A stretch of 64,000 nucleotides of DNA from Marinifilum sp. D737. GTDB taxonomy: Bacteria > Bacteroidota > Bacteroidia > Bacteroidales > Marinifilaceae. The stretch is taken from NCBI RefSeq assembly GCF_026672275.1, contig NZ_JANQCD010000016.1, positions 46,638 through 110,637 on the forward strand. Direction: 5' to 3'. Shown here in pieces: positions 44,843 through 53,278 of this stretch. Both the position numbers and the translations under genes were made by a program. How positions within the stretch are numbered: the stretch's first letter is position 1; every line of letters begins with the position of its first letter. A model generated the notes under the pieces. It ran no database searches, was not told the origin of the DNA, and was given only the letters and a program-made list of their open reading frames with translations.

Positions 44843-45518
44843 TCAATTCTTCAATCTTCTCGATTTTTTGAAAGTCTGAATTGGAAATTTCCTCCTCTTC
44901 AACCATTTCGTGTACCCAGGTAGTGTGAAAGGGTACGTGAACAGCCTTTCCTCCCAAGTGCAATACTGGCAGAATATCTGATTTTAAGGAATTCCCAACC
45001 ATTAAAAACTCCTCTGGTTCAATGTCCAGATGCTTGATTAGTTTCTCGTAATCACTTTCCTGTTTATCACTCATCACCTCGATGTGATGAAAGTATTTTA
45101 GCAATCCTGATTTTTTAAGCTTGCGTTCCTGATCGAGCAAATCTCCCTTTGTGGCTACAATCAAACGATATTTTCCAAACAAGGATTTTAAAACGGATTC
45201 TATCCCATCTATTAGCTCAACAGGTTTATTAATTTGTTCCTTCCCCAATTCCAAAATCGCTTGTACTTTTTCTGGAGATAGATTGCCATTGGTAATTTTT
45301 AAGCCCGTTTCGATCATCGATAAAATAAAAGCTTTTGTGCCATATCCGTACAAAGGAATGTTCCCAATCTCAATCTTGAAAAGCTCTTTTGTTACCTCAT
45401 CCAGACTCATTCCATTGGTTAACAACTCACAGAATTTCATTTCTGTTTCACGAAAATATGGTTCGTTAACCCATAATGTATCATCTGCATCAAAGCCAAT
45501 CACCTTAATCTTATCCAT
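44826..45518 (-). CDS. HAD-superfamily hydrolase
   Basis: The 230-residue phosphatase has motif I GFDADDTLW (nucleophile DxD), motif II around VATKGDLL, and motif III/IV VGNSLKSDILPVLHLGG. The cap is helical, as in the C1 subclass. The substrate is unknown; YjjG-like nucleotidase or phosphoglycolate phosphatase activity is possible. It overlaps the cyclophilin tail to tail. Confidence 0.85.
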   Translation of the reverse strand: MDKIKVIGFDADDTLWVNEPYFRETEMKFCELLTNGMSLDEVTKELFKIEIGNIPLYGYGTKAFILSMIETGLKITNGNLSPEKVQAILELGKEQINKPVELIDGIESVLKSLFGKYRLIVATKGDLLDQERKLKKSGLLKYFHHIEVMSDKQESDYEKLIKHLDIEPEEFLMVGNSLKSDILPVLHLGGKAVHVPFHTTWVHEMVEEEEISNSDFQKIEKIEELISCVL

Positions 45519-45667
45519 AAAAGAAGTATTTAATCTTGTGCGAAATTACGAACAATCCCATAAAATCCAACTCCAAATTACTTGGCTTGACTTTATCTTA
45601 ACAATTGATTACTTTTAATTGTATCTGCAAAGCATTACTATTTTTCTCACCAATTCAAAATAGAATT

Positions 45668-46042
45668 ATGGAAAGAAGAATGAATTACCAAGATCATCCC
45701 TCGCGATTTTTTCTACTGATCGCCAGGATCATAGGATTTTGTATTGCCGGAGTTTTTCTATTGTTTATGGTTCCGGAATTCATCGAAATCCTTGACACCA
45801 AATCTGAATATACCGAATTCTGGATTTTTGTATTTTATGCACTTGCAATGATTTATGGCGCTGGCTTTCTTCTCTCCTTCTGGAAAATAAAAATCAGCGC
45901 CTACATCATGATCGTAAGCAGTATAGCAATTGCTCTATATGGATTTATTGATACCATGAGTTGGGCGGTATTCCTAATTCTGATTCCCTTGTCATTTTCA
46001 GGAATCTTATTCTTAATCTATTCAAAGAAAATGGGCAAGTAA
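45668..46042 (+). CDS. Small four-helix membrane protein
   Basis: The 124-residue protein has four predicted transmembrane helices (about 15-36, 48-70, 75-93 and 97-118) and no recognisable motif. The ATG at 45668 (MERRMNYQDHPSRFF) is preferred to an upstream TTG at 45605, which would place the first residues in promoter-like AT-rich DNA. Function unknown. It is followed by an R3 repeat copy. Confidence 0.6.
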   Translation: MERRMNYQDHPSRFFLLIARIIGFCIAGVFLLFMVPEFIEILDTKSEYTEFWIFVFYALAMIYGAGFLLSFWKIKISAYIMIVSSIAIALYGFIDTMSWAVFLILIPLSFSGILFLIYSKKMGK

Positions 46043-46068
46043 TATTTAATGAGCTATTGTAGAAAATA

Positions 46069-46081
46069 GTATAATGCCGAT
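46069..46081 (+). repeat. R3 motif copy 2 (GTATAATGCCGAT)
   Basis: It shares 13 identical bases with 61154-61166 and with the minus strand at 15373-15385. GTTAGGCA follows at 46091-46098, then a TGAGC/GCTCA stem, as at the minus-strand copy near 15373. Confidence 0.6.
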
Positions 46082-46140
46082 GTAGAAAATGTTAGGCAGT
46101 GTGAGCATGCGAAGCAGTGGCTCATATATTTTCACAATGG

Positions 46141-47106
46141 TTATAAACTCTCTACTTTCTTTGCCTTTTCAATTTTTACGATGTTCTTGGAATCCAGTGC
46201 CTGGCCATTCCATCGATAGGCCACCATTATGCCTCCATTTGCAATGCATCCATCAACACAACAAAGATTGTCACGAATTACACCTGCTTTCCCATTTAGG
46301 CAGTAATGCCCAAAAAACACTGGTAATTCATCTTTAGGATAAAGAGGAATGTCATAACAAAGTTCGCGTGGAATGGTGTAGTTGGGAAGTTTAAATTTAT
46401 TCCCAAAGGAAATATCCTCAAAGCCCTTTCCTTGCATAGGTTCCCACCATTTTATTCTATAGGCAGTACGCTTAAAGCCATAACCATCTTTCAGAACCAT
46501 ATCGTCGGGCATATTAAACTCCCTGCCCTTTAGCAATAACATTAAAGCACTAAATACTTTACCACGTTCAAAATAGATTCTTCTTAAAAACTTCTTGCTA
46601 AGTCTGTTTTCAGGATTTTCTTTCTTTATAATCTCAACAGCTTCATCGTCCCATGAAGCATGAACCACTCTGAACCCATCCAACTCCAGGAAAATAGGAA
46701 GAGAACGCAGCCATTTCAGATATTTCTTACGTTTTACCTTGTCAAGCTTAAACTCTTCGTAGGTTTTTTTGATTTGCGTCTTGTTCTTTAGGTTATGATC
46801 GCGTAAAAATACACCATCATTGTCTTTTGTATAATAAGCCAAAACATTCAACTCATGATTTCCTACTACCGCATAAGCATTTCCCGATGTCACCATCTTC
46901 ATCACAATGCTCAAAGTCTTATAAATTTCAGGTCCCCTATCTACAAAATCGCCAACAAATACAGCCTTCCTTTCAGGATGTGAATATCCAAATTCTCCTT
47001 TGGTATATCCCAAGAATTTTAACAGTTTCTTTAGTGTTTCCGCCTCTCCGTGAATGTCTCCTATTATATCGTACACTTTTTCATCTGATTGGTTAATCTT
47101 TACCAA
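46141..47106 (-). CDS. PPP-type metallophosphatase
   Basis: The 321-residue calcineurin-like phosphatase has GDIHGE, FVGDFVDRGPE, VVGNHE and FFGHYC. This is the order of Ser/Thr phosphatase or symmetric Ap4A hydrolase-type enzymes. No ATG is available before the conserved domain, so TTG at 47106 is annotated; GTG at 47076 (VYDIIGDIHG) is an alternative. The substrate is unknown; bacterial relatives hydrolyse dinucleoside polyphosphates or phosphoproteins. Confidence 0.78.
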   Translation of the reverse strand: MVKINQSDEKVYDIIGDIHGEAETLKKLLKFLGYTKGEFGYSHPERKAVFVGDFVDRGPEIYKTLSIVMKMVTSGNAYAVVGNHELNVLAYYTKDNDGVFLRDHNLKNKTQIKKTYEEFKLDKVKRKKYLKWLRSLPIFLELDGFRVVHASWDDEAVEIIKKENPENRLSKKFLRRIYFERGKVFSALMLLLKGREFNMPDDMVLKDGYGFKRTAYRIKWWEPMQGKGFEDISFGNKFKLPNYTIPRELCYDIPLYPKDELPVFFGHYCLNGKAGVIRDNLCCVDGCIANGGIMVAYRWNGQALDSKNIVKIEKAKKVESL

Positions 47107-47207
47107 AAATATAAAAATATTTGTATTTGTACATTTATAATTTTGAAGATGATTTTTGGGGAGAGAATGAATAAAGAATCCGAATCTACAACTTAAAATA
47201 AAAAAAA

Positions 47208-47236
47208 ATGCTTATCCGAAAACCGGATAAGCATTA
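47208..47236 (-). terminator. Terminator after R1 copy 2 (aminotransferase transcript)
   Basis: AATGCTTATCCG pairs with CGGATAAGCATT across a short loop. On the minus strand it is followed by nine T. Confidence 0.8.
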
Positions 47237-47367
47237 AATATTTTGGCTCTGTATGATTTACAGTAGGTAATTCTATAAAATTATCAATAACTACCTTTAC
47301 TTTGTTGCAGTGACCAATGTGGGCATTGGAAGGTCAAGCTAATTAGACGCAGAAAAATTTTTAGTAA

Positions 47368-47385
47368 TCCCGATAGCTATCGGGA
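47368..47385. repeat. P18 palindrome, perfect copy
   Basis: TCCCGATAGCTATCGGGA, inside R1 copy 2; copy 1 lacks it. Confidence 0.85.
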
Positions 47386-47517
47386 GGTGAAGCTGATCCC
47401 GAAATAGATTTTGTAAGCATTTGAGAAGCAAATGCAACAAAAATCATAATCGGGAGAAGATCACGCCGTCGCACTTAAATTTTTCAAGTATAAGTAGTTT
47501 GAGCTTACACGCCCTAG

Positions 47518-47535
47518 TCCCGATAGCTATCGGGA
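47518..47535. repeat. P18 palindrome, perfect copy
   Basis: TCCCGATAGCTATCGGGA, second copy inside R1 copy 2, just before the covarying hairpin. Confidence 0.85.
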
Positions 47536-47691
47536 TTTTGTTTACTTTTTCATCAATGGAAAAAGTAAGAGCCTTGCGGCTTGAGCAGAGTAAAGTTAAA
47601 CTAAAGAATTATAGGATTTTTTTAAAATTAATGATCGATTTAGTTCTCCACTAAATTCCATATAGAACCAATATTTTAAAGAAACTCTGGT

Positions 47692-49164
47692 TTACAGATC
47701 AAATAAACCGTTCACTTCTATTTTTTTCTTAACATTCTTATCCCCACTGTAGTAAAATTCATTCACCTTACGATTGTAAGTGTAATCATTTTTCCACTCC
47801 TCATAATTTTCGATTACCTTCTCCAAAGAGTCGATAAAATAAAGCACCTCCTTGTTTGTAGTAGTTGGATGTAAAGACCAACGCACCCAACCAGGCTTAT
47901 GCGATAAATCACCAGAAGTAATCTCATTGGTAATGGCATCCGATTGTTCCTGACTTACTTCCAACAAATAATGCCCATAAGTACCGGCGCATGCACAACC
48001 TCCTCTTACCTGAATTCCAAATCGATCATTCAATAACTTCACCAACAAATTGTAATGAATGTACTCTACGTAAAATGAAAGAATACCGAGCCTTTTCTGA
48101 ACATTATCGGCAAGGACATGAACATCTTTAACAGCCTTTAATTTACCAAAAGCCAAATCTAAAAGCTCTTCTTCTCTATCTGCAATATTCTTGGTGCCCA
48201 TTTGGTTCTTCACCTCAATTGCCAAAGCGGTACGAATGGCTTGAAGAAAACCTGGTGTTCCACCATCCTCACGAGCTTCAATATTATCAACAAACTTGTA
48301 TTTTCCCCAGGGATTTGTCCAATCAACCGTTCCTCCGCCCGGATTGTCGGGCACCTCACAATTGTACAGTTTTGAATCGAAAATCATTACTCCTGATGAT
48401 CCGGGACCTCCCAGGAATTTATGTGGTGAAAAGAAAACTCCATCCAGCTTTGCTTTCGGATCGGCAGGATGCATATCAATATCAACATATGGTGCCGATG
48501 CAGCAAAATCGATAAAGCAAATGCCACCATATTCATGCATAATTTTAGACATCTCGTAATATGGCGTAACAATACCAGTTACATTGGAACAGGCAGTAAA
48601 TGAACCAATTTTCATCTCTCTATCCTTATATTTTTCCAACTCGGCTCTCAGCTTATCCAAACTAATGGTTAAATCATCACCTGGAGGAACTACTACCACA
48701 TCAACATTCGTTTCGTACCAGGAAGTTTGATTGGAATGATGCTCCATATGAGTCAGAAAAACCACAGGCTTTTCCCTTTCTTTTTGACATTGATATCTGC
48801 CAATCATTCCACATCCCTTAAGTCCAAGAATGCGTTGCAGTTTATTTACAACCGCTGTCATCCCAAATCCTGCATGAATGATTACATCATCAGGGCCTGC
48901 GTTAACATGTTTTTTGATTAATTCCTGAGCTCGATGGTAAGATTGAGTCATTAAAGTTCCGGTCTCGTTGGTTTCCGTATGCGTGTTGGCTACATAAGGG
49001 CCAAACTCTTTTAACATCTTCTTTTCCAAAGGAGCGTACAAACGTCCACTGGCAATCCAATCGGCATATACGATCTTTTGCTTTCCAAAAGGAGAATAAA
49101 AGCTGGCATCGTAACCAACTGTGTTCTTTCGAAACTTTTTAAAATATTTTTCTAAACTACTCAT
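47692..49164 (-). CDS. Class V aminotransferase, cysteine desulfurase-like
   Basis: The 490-residue PLP enzyme of fold type I has the Schiff-base lysine in FFSPHKFLGGPG, a nearby HMEHHSNQTSWY motif, and RGGCACAGTYGHYLL, whose cysteine lies where cysteine desulfurases have their persulfide Cys. It is longer than IscS/SufS and could be a desulfurase- or selenocysteine lyase-like enzyme; substrate unclear. The ATG at 49164 (MSSLEKYFKKF) is chosen because the upstream 47 codons are AT-rich and not family-like. Followed by repeat R1 and its terminator. Confidence 0.82.
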   Translation of the reverse strand: MSSLEKYFKKFRKNTVGYDASFYSPFGKQKIVYADWIASGRLYAPLEKKMLKEFGPYVANTHTETNETGTLMTQSYHRAQELIKKHVNAGPDDVIIHAGFGMTAVVNKLQRILGLKGCGMIGRYQCQKEREKPVVFLTHMEHHSNQTSWYETNVDVVVVPPGDDLTISLDKLRAELEKYKDREMKIGSFTACSNVTGIVTPYYEMSKIMHEYGGICFIDFAASAPYVDIDMHPADPKAKLDGVFFSPHKFLGGPGSSGVMIFDSKLYNCEVPDNPGGGTVDWTNPWGKYKFVDNIEAREDGGTPGFLQAIRTALAIEVKNQMGTKNIADREEELLDLAFGKLKAVKDVHVLADNVQKRLGILSFYVEYIHYNLLVKLLNDRFGIQVRGGCACAGTYGHYLLEVSQEQSDAITNEITSGDLSHKPGWVRWSLHPTTTNKEVLYFIDSLEKVIENYEEWKNDYTYNRKVNEFYYSGDKNVKKKIEVNGLFDL

Positions 49165-49590
49165 TGGGTTAGGCTTGGTTTTTTTTAGGTTTCTTTCTTT
49201 AAGACAATCTTTATTTTGTTTTGGGTGAAAACGAAAATCAAATATTAATCTTATTGTTTTTTTGATAATCGGTTTCAAAATAGATATTTGCACCTGCAAA
49301 AACAAGAAGAAATATCAGCTTTTTTTAAGGGTTTAAAAGATTAGAATCATCCTTAATTACCAATCAAAATGAACAATAACATAGAAGAATGACCATTCCA
49401 CCCACTTAAAAGCATACAAAAACCTTTAGGAATACAATATTTAATCTTCCACCGACCTCTCACAACTAACAGCGCTTAATTTCTAGTTTCAATCCATTCC
49501 AAAAAGTATTGGCAAAGCCATTCCTGAAAGCAAATCGCATAGGAATTGAACATGAATCCCCTCAATCGGGACTAAATTTAAATGGGATAA

Positions 49591-49622
49591 TTTGTTTTGA
49601 CCTCCCGAATCGATTACTTTTG
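49591..49622 (+). promoter_or_regulatory. Promoter of the acyl-CoA synthetase gene
   Basis: TTTG (49591-49594), a 20-nt spacer, then TACTTTTG (49615-49622). The 500-bp gap 49165-49664 holds no other feature I can support. Confidence 0.55.
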
Positions 49623-49664
49623 GCTTTCTTAATTCATTATACATCAGACTGACATAATATATCG

Positions 49665-51569
49665 ATGAATACAATAATTCAACTTTTTGAAGAAAGCGTA
49701 AAAAAATATGGATCCAATCCATATTTGTGGGAACATACAGGTGAGAAATATGAATCACTAAGTTATAAGGAGCTATACAAACAAGTTAAGTTTTTAGCCT
49801 ATGGTTTGTATGCTTCCGGCATTGATAAAGGAGATAGAATTGGTCTTTTGTCGGAAGGAAGAAATGCCTGGGTTCTTTCAGAACTGGGAATATTATTTGC
49901 TGGTGCAGTAAATGTTCCTTTATCTGTGAAACTAGACGCTCAAAATGAATTAAAATTCAGACTAATTCACTCCGAAGCAAAATACGTTATTGTATCAAAA
50001 AATCATCTCGAAAAAATTCGTTTGATTAAGGATGAAATCAAAACTTTGAAGCAAATCATTGTAATTGATGAAGATGTTGAGGTGGATGGCATTGAAATTT
50101 TTCTTTCGGATATTATGAACCTGGGTGAAATGCTTGTTGAAAATGAGAAAAAGGATTTAGATAAAATTCAACAAGAGATACAAGCCGATGACAATGCAAA
50201 TATTTCCTACACTTCGGGTACAACTGCCGATCCTAAAGGAATTATTCTAACGCACAACAATTACACCAGCAATGTAATTCAATCGTCGAGCTTAATGCAC
50301 ATTCCTGAGCATTACAAAACCTTGTTGATTTTACCATGGGATCATTCTTTTGCTCATACTGCAGGAATCTATAGCTTCATGCTAAAAGGAGCATCCATTG
50401 CTGCCGTGCAACAAGGCAAATCGCCAATGGAGGCACTAAAAAACATTCCTAAAAACATCAAGGAAATTAAGCCTCATATTTTAATGAGTGTTCCTGCACT
50501 GGCAAAGAACTTCAAAAAGAACATCGAGAAAGGAATTAAAGCCAAAGGTCCAAAGGTTGAGAAATTATTCAACAAAGCCTTGAACCTGGCATACAAATAC
50601 AACGATCATGGTTGGAACAAAGGCAAGGGAAGCAGAATGTTCCTGAAGCCAATGTACATGTTCTACGATAAGATATTGTTCTCGAAAATCAGGGAGAACT
50701 TTGGTGGCAACTTAAAATTCTTTGTGGGTGGCGGTGCTCTTCTGGATATCGAATTGCAGAAATTCTTTTATGCTATTGGCATTCCAATGTACCAGGGGTA
50801 CGGATTATCAGAAGCCTCTCCTATTATTTCATCAAATGCCCATCACAAGCACAAGTTGGGTTCGTCGGGATTTTTGGTTAGCAATATGGACCTGAAAATT
50901 TGTGATGATGATGGCAATGCGCTACCTGTTGGCCAGAAAGGTGAGATTGTAATAAAAGGCGGTAACGTAATGAAAGGTTACTGGAAAAATGAGAAAGCAT
51001 CAGCAGAAACACTAAAAGATGGATGGTTACACACTGGCGATATGGGCTATATGGACAAAGATGGTTTCTTGCATGTACTGGGACGATTCAAGTCTTTGCT
51101 AATTGCAAATGACGGTGAAAAATTCAGTCCTGAGGGAATCGAGGAAGCTTTTGTTGATCAATCGCCATTGATGGATCAGTGTATCTTGTATAACAATCAG
51201 GACCCTTATACCATTGCACTTGTTGTTCCGAACAAAGCGGCAATTGTAGCCAAACTGAAGGAGCAAAACTTAAGCCCGGATACGGAAGATGGCCAGAAAG
51301 CTGCCTTGGATTTATTGCAGGCAGAAATGAACGAATATCGTCCAGGTGGAAAATACGAGGAAATGTTCCCGCATCGATGGTTGCCTACTGCAGTTGCCAT
51401 ATTGCCTGAAGGATTTACCGAAGAGAACAAGTTGCTGAACTCAACCATGAAAGTAGTTCGCGATAAGGTGATTGCCTATTTCAAAGAGTATGTAGACCAT
51501 TTGTATTCTCCTGAAGGCAAAAACTTCTTTAACGAGAAAAACAGACAAAGTATTGAACGCATGAAATAA
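49665..51569 (+). CDS. Long-chain acyl-CoA synthetase-like AMP-binding enzyme
   Basis: The 634-residue adenylate-forming enzyme has SYTSGTTADPKGIILTHNNY (ATP/AMP motif), GYGLSEASPII, and DGWLHTGDMGYMDKDGFLH followed by LGRFKSLLIANDGEKFSPEGIEE (split: GRFKSLLIANDGEKFSPEG). It activates a fatty or similar acid to its CoA ester. Length suits the long-chain FadD type. The A8 loop reads GRFKSLLI instead of the usual GRxKEL/DxI, as in some Bacteroidota homologues. It is alone on its transcript. Confidence 0.88.
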   Translation: MNTIIQLFEESVKKYGSNPYLWEHTGEKYESLSYKELYKQVKFLAYGLYASGIDKGDRIGLLSEGRNAWVLSELGILFAGAVNVPLSVKLDAQNELKFRLIHSEAKYVIVSKNHLEKIRLIKDEIKTLKQIIVIDEDVEVDGIEIFLSDIMNLGEMLVENEKKDLDKIQQEIQADDNANISYTSGTTADPKGIILTHNNYTSNVIQSSSLMHIPEHYKTLLILPWDHSFAHTAGIYSFMLKGASIAAVQQGKSPMEALKNIPKNIKEIKPHILMSVPALAKNFKKNIEKGIKAKGPKVEKLFNKALNLAYKYNDHGWNKGKGSRMFLKPMYMFYDKILFSKIRENFGGNLKFFVGGGALLDIELQKFFYAIGIPMYQGYGLSEASPIISSNAHHKHKLGSSGFLVSNMDLKICDDDGNALPVGQKGEIVIKGGNVMKGYWKNEKASAETLKDGWLHTGDMGYMDKDGFLHVLGRFKSLLIANDGEKFSPEGIEEAFVDQSPLMDQCILYNNQDPYTIALVVPNKAAIVAKLKEQNLSPDTEDGQKAALDLLQAEMNEYRPGGKYEEMFPHRWLPTAVAILPEGFTEENKLLNSTMKVVRDKVIAYFKEYVDHLYSPEGKNFFNEKNRQSIERMK

Positions 51570-51631
51570 AATCTAATATAGATTTAACTTTCTTTTACTA
51601 TTTAAAACCATTACAGATAAATGTTTTTTTA

Positions 51632-51639
51632 TAGTTTTG
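51632..51639 (+). promoter_or_regulatory. -7 box upstream of the alkaline phosphatase
   Basis: TAGTTTTG is a perfect TAnnTTTG match 23 nt before the ATG. No clear -33. Confidence 0.4.
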
Positions 51640-51661
51640 AAAAAAATTTTAAACCAAAAAC

Positions 51662-53188
51662 ATGACACGATTAAAACCAATCACCATTAGCTTGATTATT
51701 GCTTTAACATTCTGCTTTAGCAATGTTTTTGCACAACCTAGCGAAAGAGATAATTATCAGGGGGAATCTCCAAAATACATTTTCTATTTTATTGGAGATG
51801 GTATGGGCTTATCGCAAGCCAACACGGCTGAAGCCTATTTGGGAGCCATCAACAACACCAATGGAATCCAAAAATTAAAACTAAACACCTTACCAAAGCA
51901 AGGTTTTTACACCACTTATGCTTCCGACAGATTTATTACAGGATCTGCAGCGGCAGGAACTGCTCTTTCAACCGGAGTAAAAACATCTATTAGTACAATT
52001 GGTATGGATGCAAAAAGACAAAAACCTTTGCAAACCATTGCCGAAATGGCCAGAGATAAAGGCTACAAGGTAGGAATTGTAACTTCTGTTTCACTGGATC
52101 ATGCTACTCCTGCTTCATTCTATGCACACCAGCCTACAAGAAGCATGTATTACAATATTAGTTTAGATCTAAGTAAAAGTGGTTTTAACTACTTTGCAGG
52201 TGGAGGCATCAAGCATCCTGAAGGCGATGGCAAAGTTGATAGTAAAAACATCATGGCCAACTTTGGAATGGGAGAAGATGTTGATCTAAAAAACAAACTG
52301 CCAAATTCAATCGAATTGGCCAAAAAGAGAGGATATGAATTTGTTAACTCGGTTAAAGAGTTCAACAAACTAAAAAAAGGCGATGATAAGGTAATCTGTA
52401 TTGCACCAAAATTGGTTGGCGGAAAATCTCTTCCTTATTTCATCGATCAAAATGGAAAATCAGATATCTCTCTTGCCGAATTTACCGAAAAAGGAATCGA
52501 ATTGCTAAACAACAAAAAAGGATTCTTCATGATGGTTGAAGGAGGTAAAATCGACTGGGCTTGTCATGCCAACGATGCTGCTACCGTAATTCAGGAAGTA
52601 ATTCAGTTTGATAATGCTGTTTCCGTTGCTTTAGACTTTTACAAAAAGCACCCTAAAGAAACCTTGATTATAGTTGCTGGTGACCACGAAACTGGTGGAA
52701 TGGCTTTGGGATTTTCTGGTAGTCATTACCACTCAGACTTTGCGATACTTCAACACCAAAACCTATCGTACGAAAGTTTCTCAAACTTGATTTCTGATTA
52801 CAAAAAGAACAACAAAGGAAATTACAAAGTAGAAGATGGTTTGGCATTGGTGAAGAAACACTTTGGTTTAGGAGATGCTGAAAAAGGATTGGAGTTAAGT
52901 GAATTCGAGATGCAGCAACTAAAAACTGCATTCGATAAAAGCATGAACTACAACAAGAAAATGAAGAAAGACGATCAGTTTTACTTGTTGTATGGTAGTT
53001 ACGATCCACTCACAACAACGGCGTGTCATATTTTATCACAAAAAGCAGGTATTGGTTGGACATCTTTTTCTCACACAGCGGCACCAATTCCAATTCGTTC
53101 CATTGGTGTTGGATCCGATTTGTTTATCGGATTCTTCGACAATACCGACGTTCCAAAAAACTTAATGAAATTAATAGAGAACAAATAA
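51662..53188 (+). CDS. Alkaline phosphatase, secreted
   Basis: The 508-residue PhoA-superfamily enzyme has a signal peptide (1-24, ending NVFAQ). Metal and catalytic motifs are GDGMGLSQANTAEAY, the nucleophile serine in TGSAAAGTALSTGVKT, SVSLDHATPASFYAH, GGKIDWACHANDAA, AGDHETGGM and a late HTAAP histidine. It releases inorganic phosphate from phosphomonoesters in the periplasm. A PiT-type transporter is encoded at 3515 but nothing here links their regulation. Terminator at 53194. Confidence 0.93.
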   Translation: MTRLKPITISLIIALTFCFSNVFAQPSERDNYQGESPKYIFYFIGDGMGLSQANTAEAYLGAINNTNGIQKLKLNTLPKQGFYTTYASDRFITGSAAAGTALSTGVKTSISTIGMDAKRQKPLQTIAEMARDKGYKVGIVTSVSLDHATPASFYAHQPTRSMYYNISLDLSKSGFNYFAGGGIKHPEGDGKVDSKNIMANFGMGEDVDLKNKLPNSIELAKKRGYEFVNSVKEFNKLKKGDDKVICIAPKLVGGKSLPYFIDQNGKSDISLAEFTEKGIELLNNKKGFFMMVEGGKIDWACHANDAATVIQEVIQFDNAVSVALDFYKKHPKETLIIVAGDHETGGMALGFSGSHYHSDFAILQHQNLSYESFSNLISDYKKNNKGNYKVEDGLALVKKHFGLGDAEKGLELSEFEMQQLKTAFDKSMNYNKKMKKDDQFYLLYGSYDPLTTTACHILSQKAGIGWTSFSHTAAPIPIRSIGVGSDLFIGFFDNTDVPKNLMKLIENK

Positions 53189-53193
53189 TTTAC

Positions 53194-53218
53194 AAGCCTC
53201 GCAATTGCGGGGCTTTTA
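53194..53218 (+). terminator. Terminator of the alkaline phosphatase
   Basis: AAGCCTCGC (53194-53202) pairs with GCGGGGCTT (53207-53215) with one G-T pair, followed by TTTT. Confidence 0.7.
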
Positions 53219-53260
53219 CTTTTCTACTTTTCCACTTTTTGACTTTTCGACTTTTCGACT
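53218..53260. repeat. 8-bp tandem repeat, five units
   Basis: The units ACTTTTCT, ACTTTTCC, ACTTTTTG, ACTTTTCG and ACTTTTCG are contiguous from 53218 to 53257, then ACT. They begin at the end of the terminator tail and stop seven bases before the -7 box of the next gene. Confidence 0.8.
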
Positions 53261-53266
53261 ATCTCC

Positions 53267-53274
53267 TAACTTTG
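53267..53274 (+). promoter_or_regulatory. -7 box at the YibE/F start codon
   Basis: TAACTTTG is a perfect TAnnTTTG match ending 4 bp before the ATG at 53279. If used, transcription would start at or in the first codons, giving a leaderless or nearly leaderless mRNA. Confidence 0.45.
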
Positions 53275-53278
53275 CCAT

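Larger units (their letters stand above)
47291..47669. repeat. R1 dispersed repeat, copy 2
   Basis: This copy matches 15517-15818 over its whole length, with about 77 bp more in the middle. The hairpin TTACTTTTTC-ATCAATG-GAAAAAGTAA (47542-47568) has different arms from copy 1 but keeps full pairing. CCAATG-TGGG-CATTGG (47314-47329) is perfect here and has one mismatch in copy 1. The extra material includes two perfect P18 palindromes and a long hairpin (about 47396-47456: TCCCGA/TCGGGA, TTTTGT/ACAAAA, GCATTTG/CAAATGC). It begins 22 bp past the aminotransferase stop codon and ends before that gene's terminator, as in copy 1. It fills most of the gap 47107-47691. Confidence 0.85.

Noticed and set aside
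47421..47654. 77-codon plus-strand frame in R1 copy 2
   Set aside because: It crosses the P18 palindromes and R1 hairpins and has no homologue-like features or equivalent in copy 1.
51565..51590. AAATCTA/TAGATTT hairpin after the acyl-CoA synthetase as a terminator
   Set aside because: The stem is short and all A/T except one pair, and no T-run follows directly.
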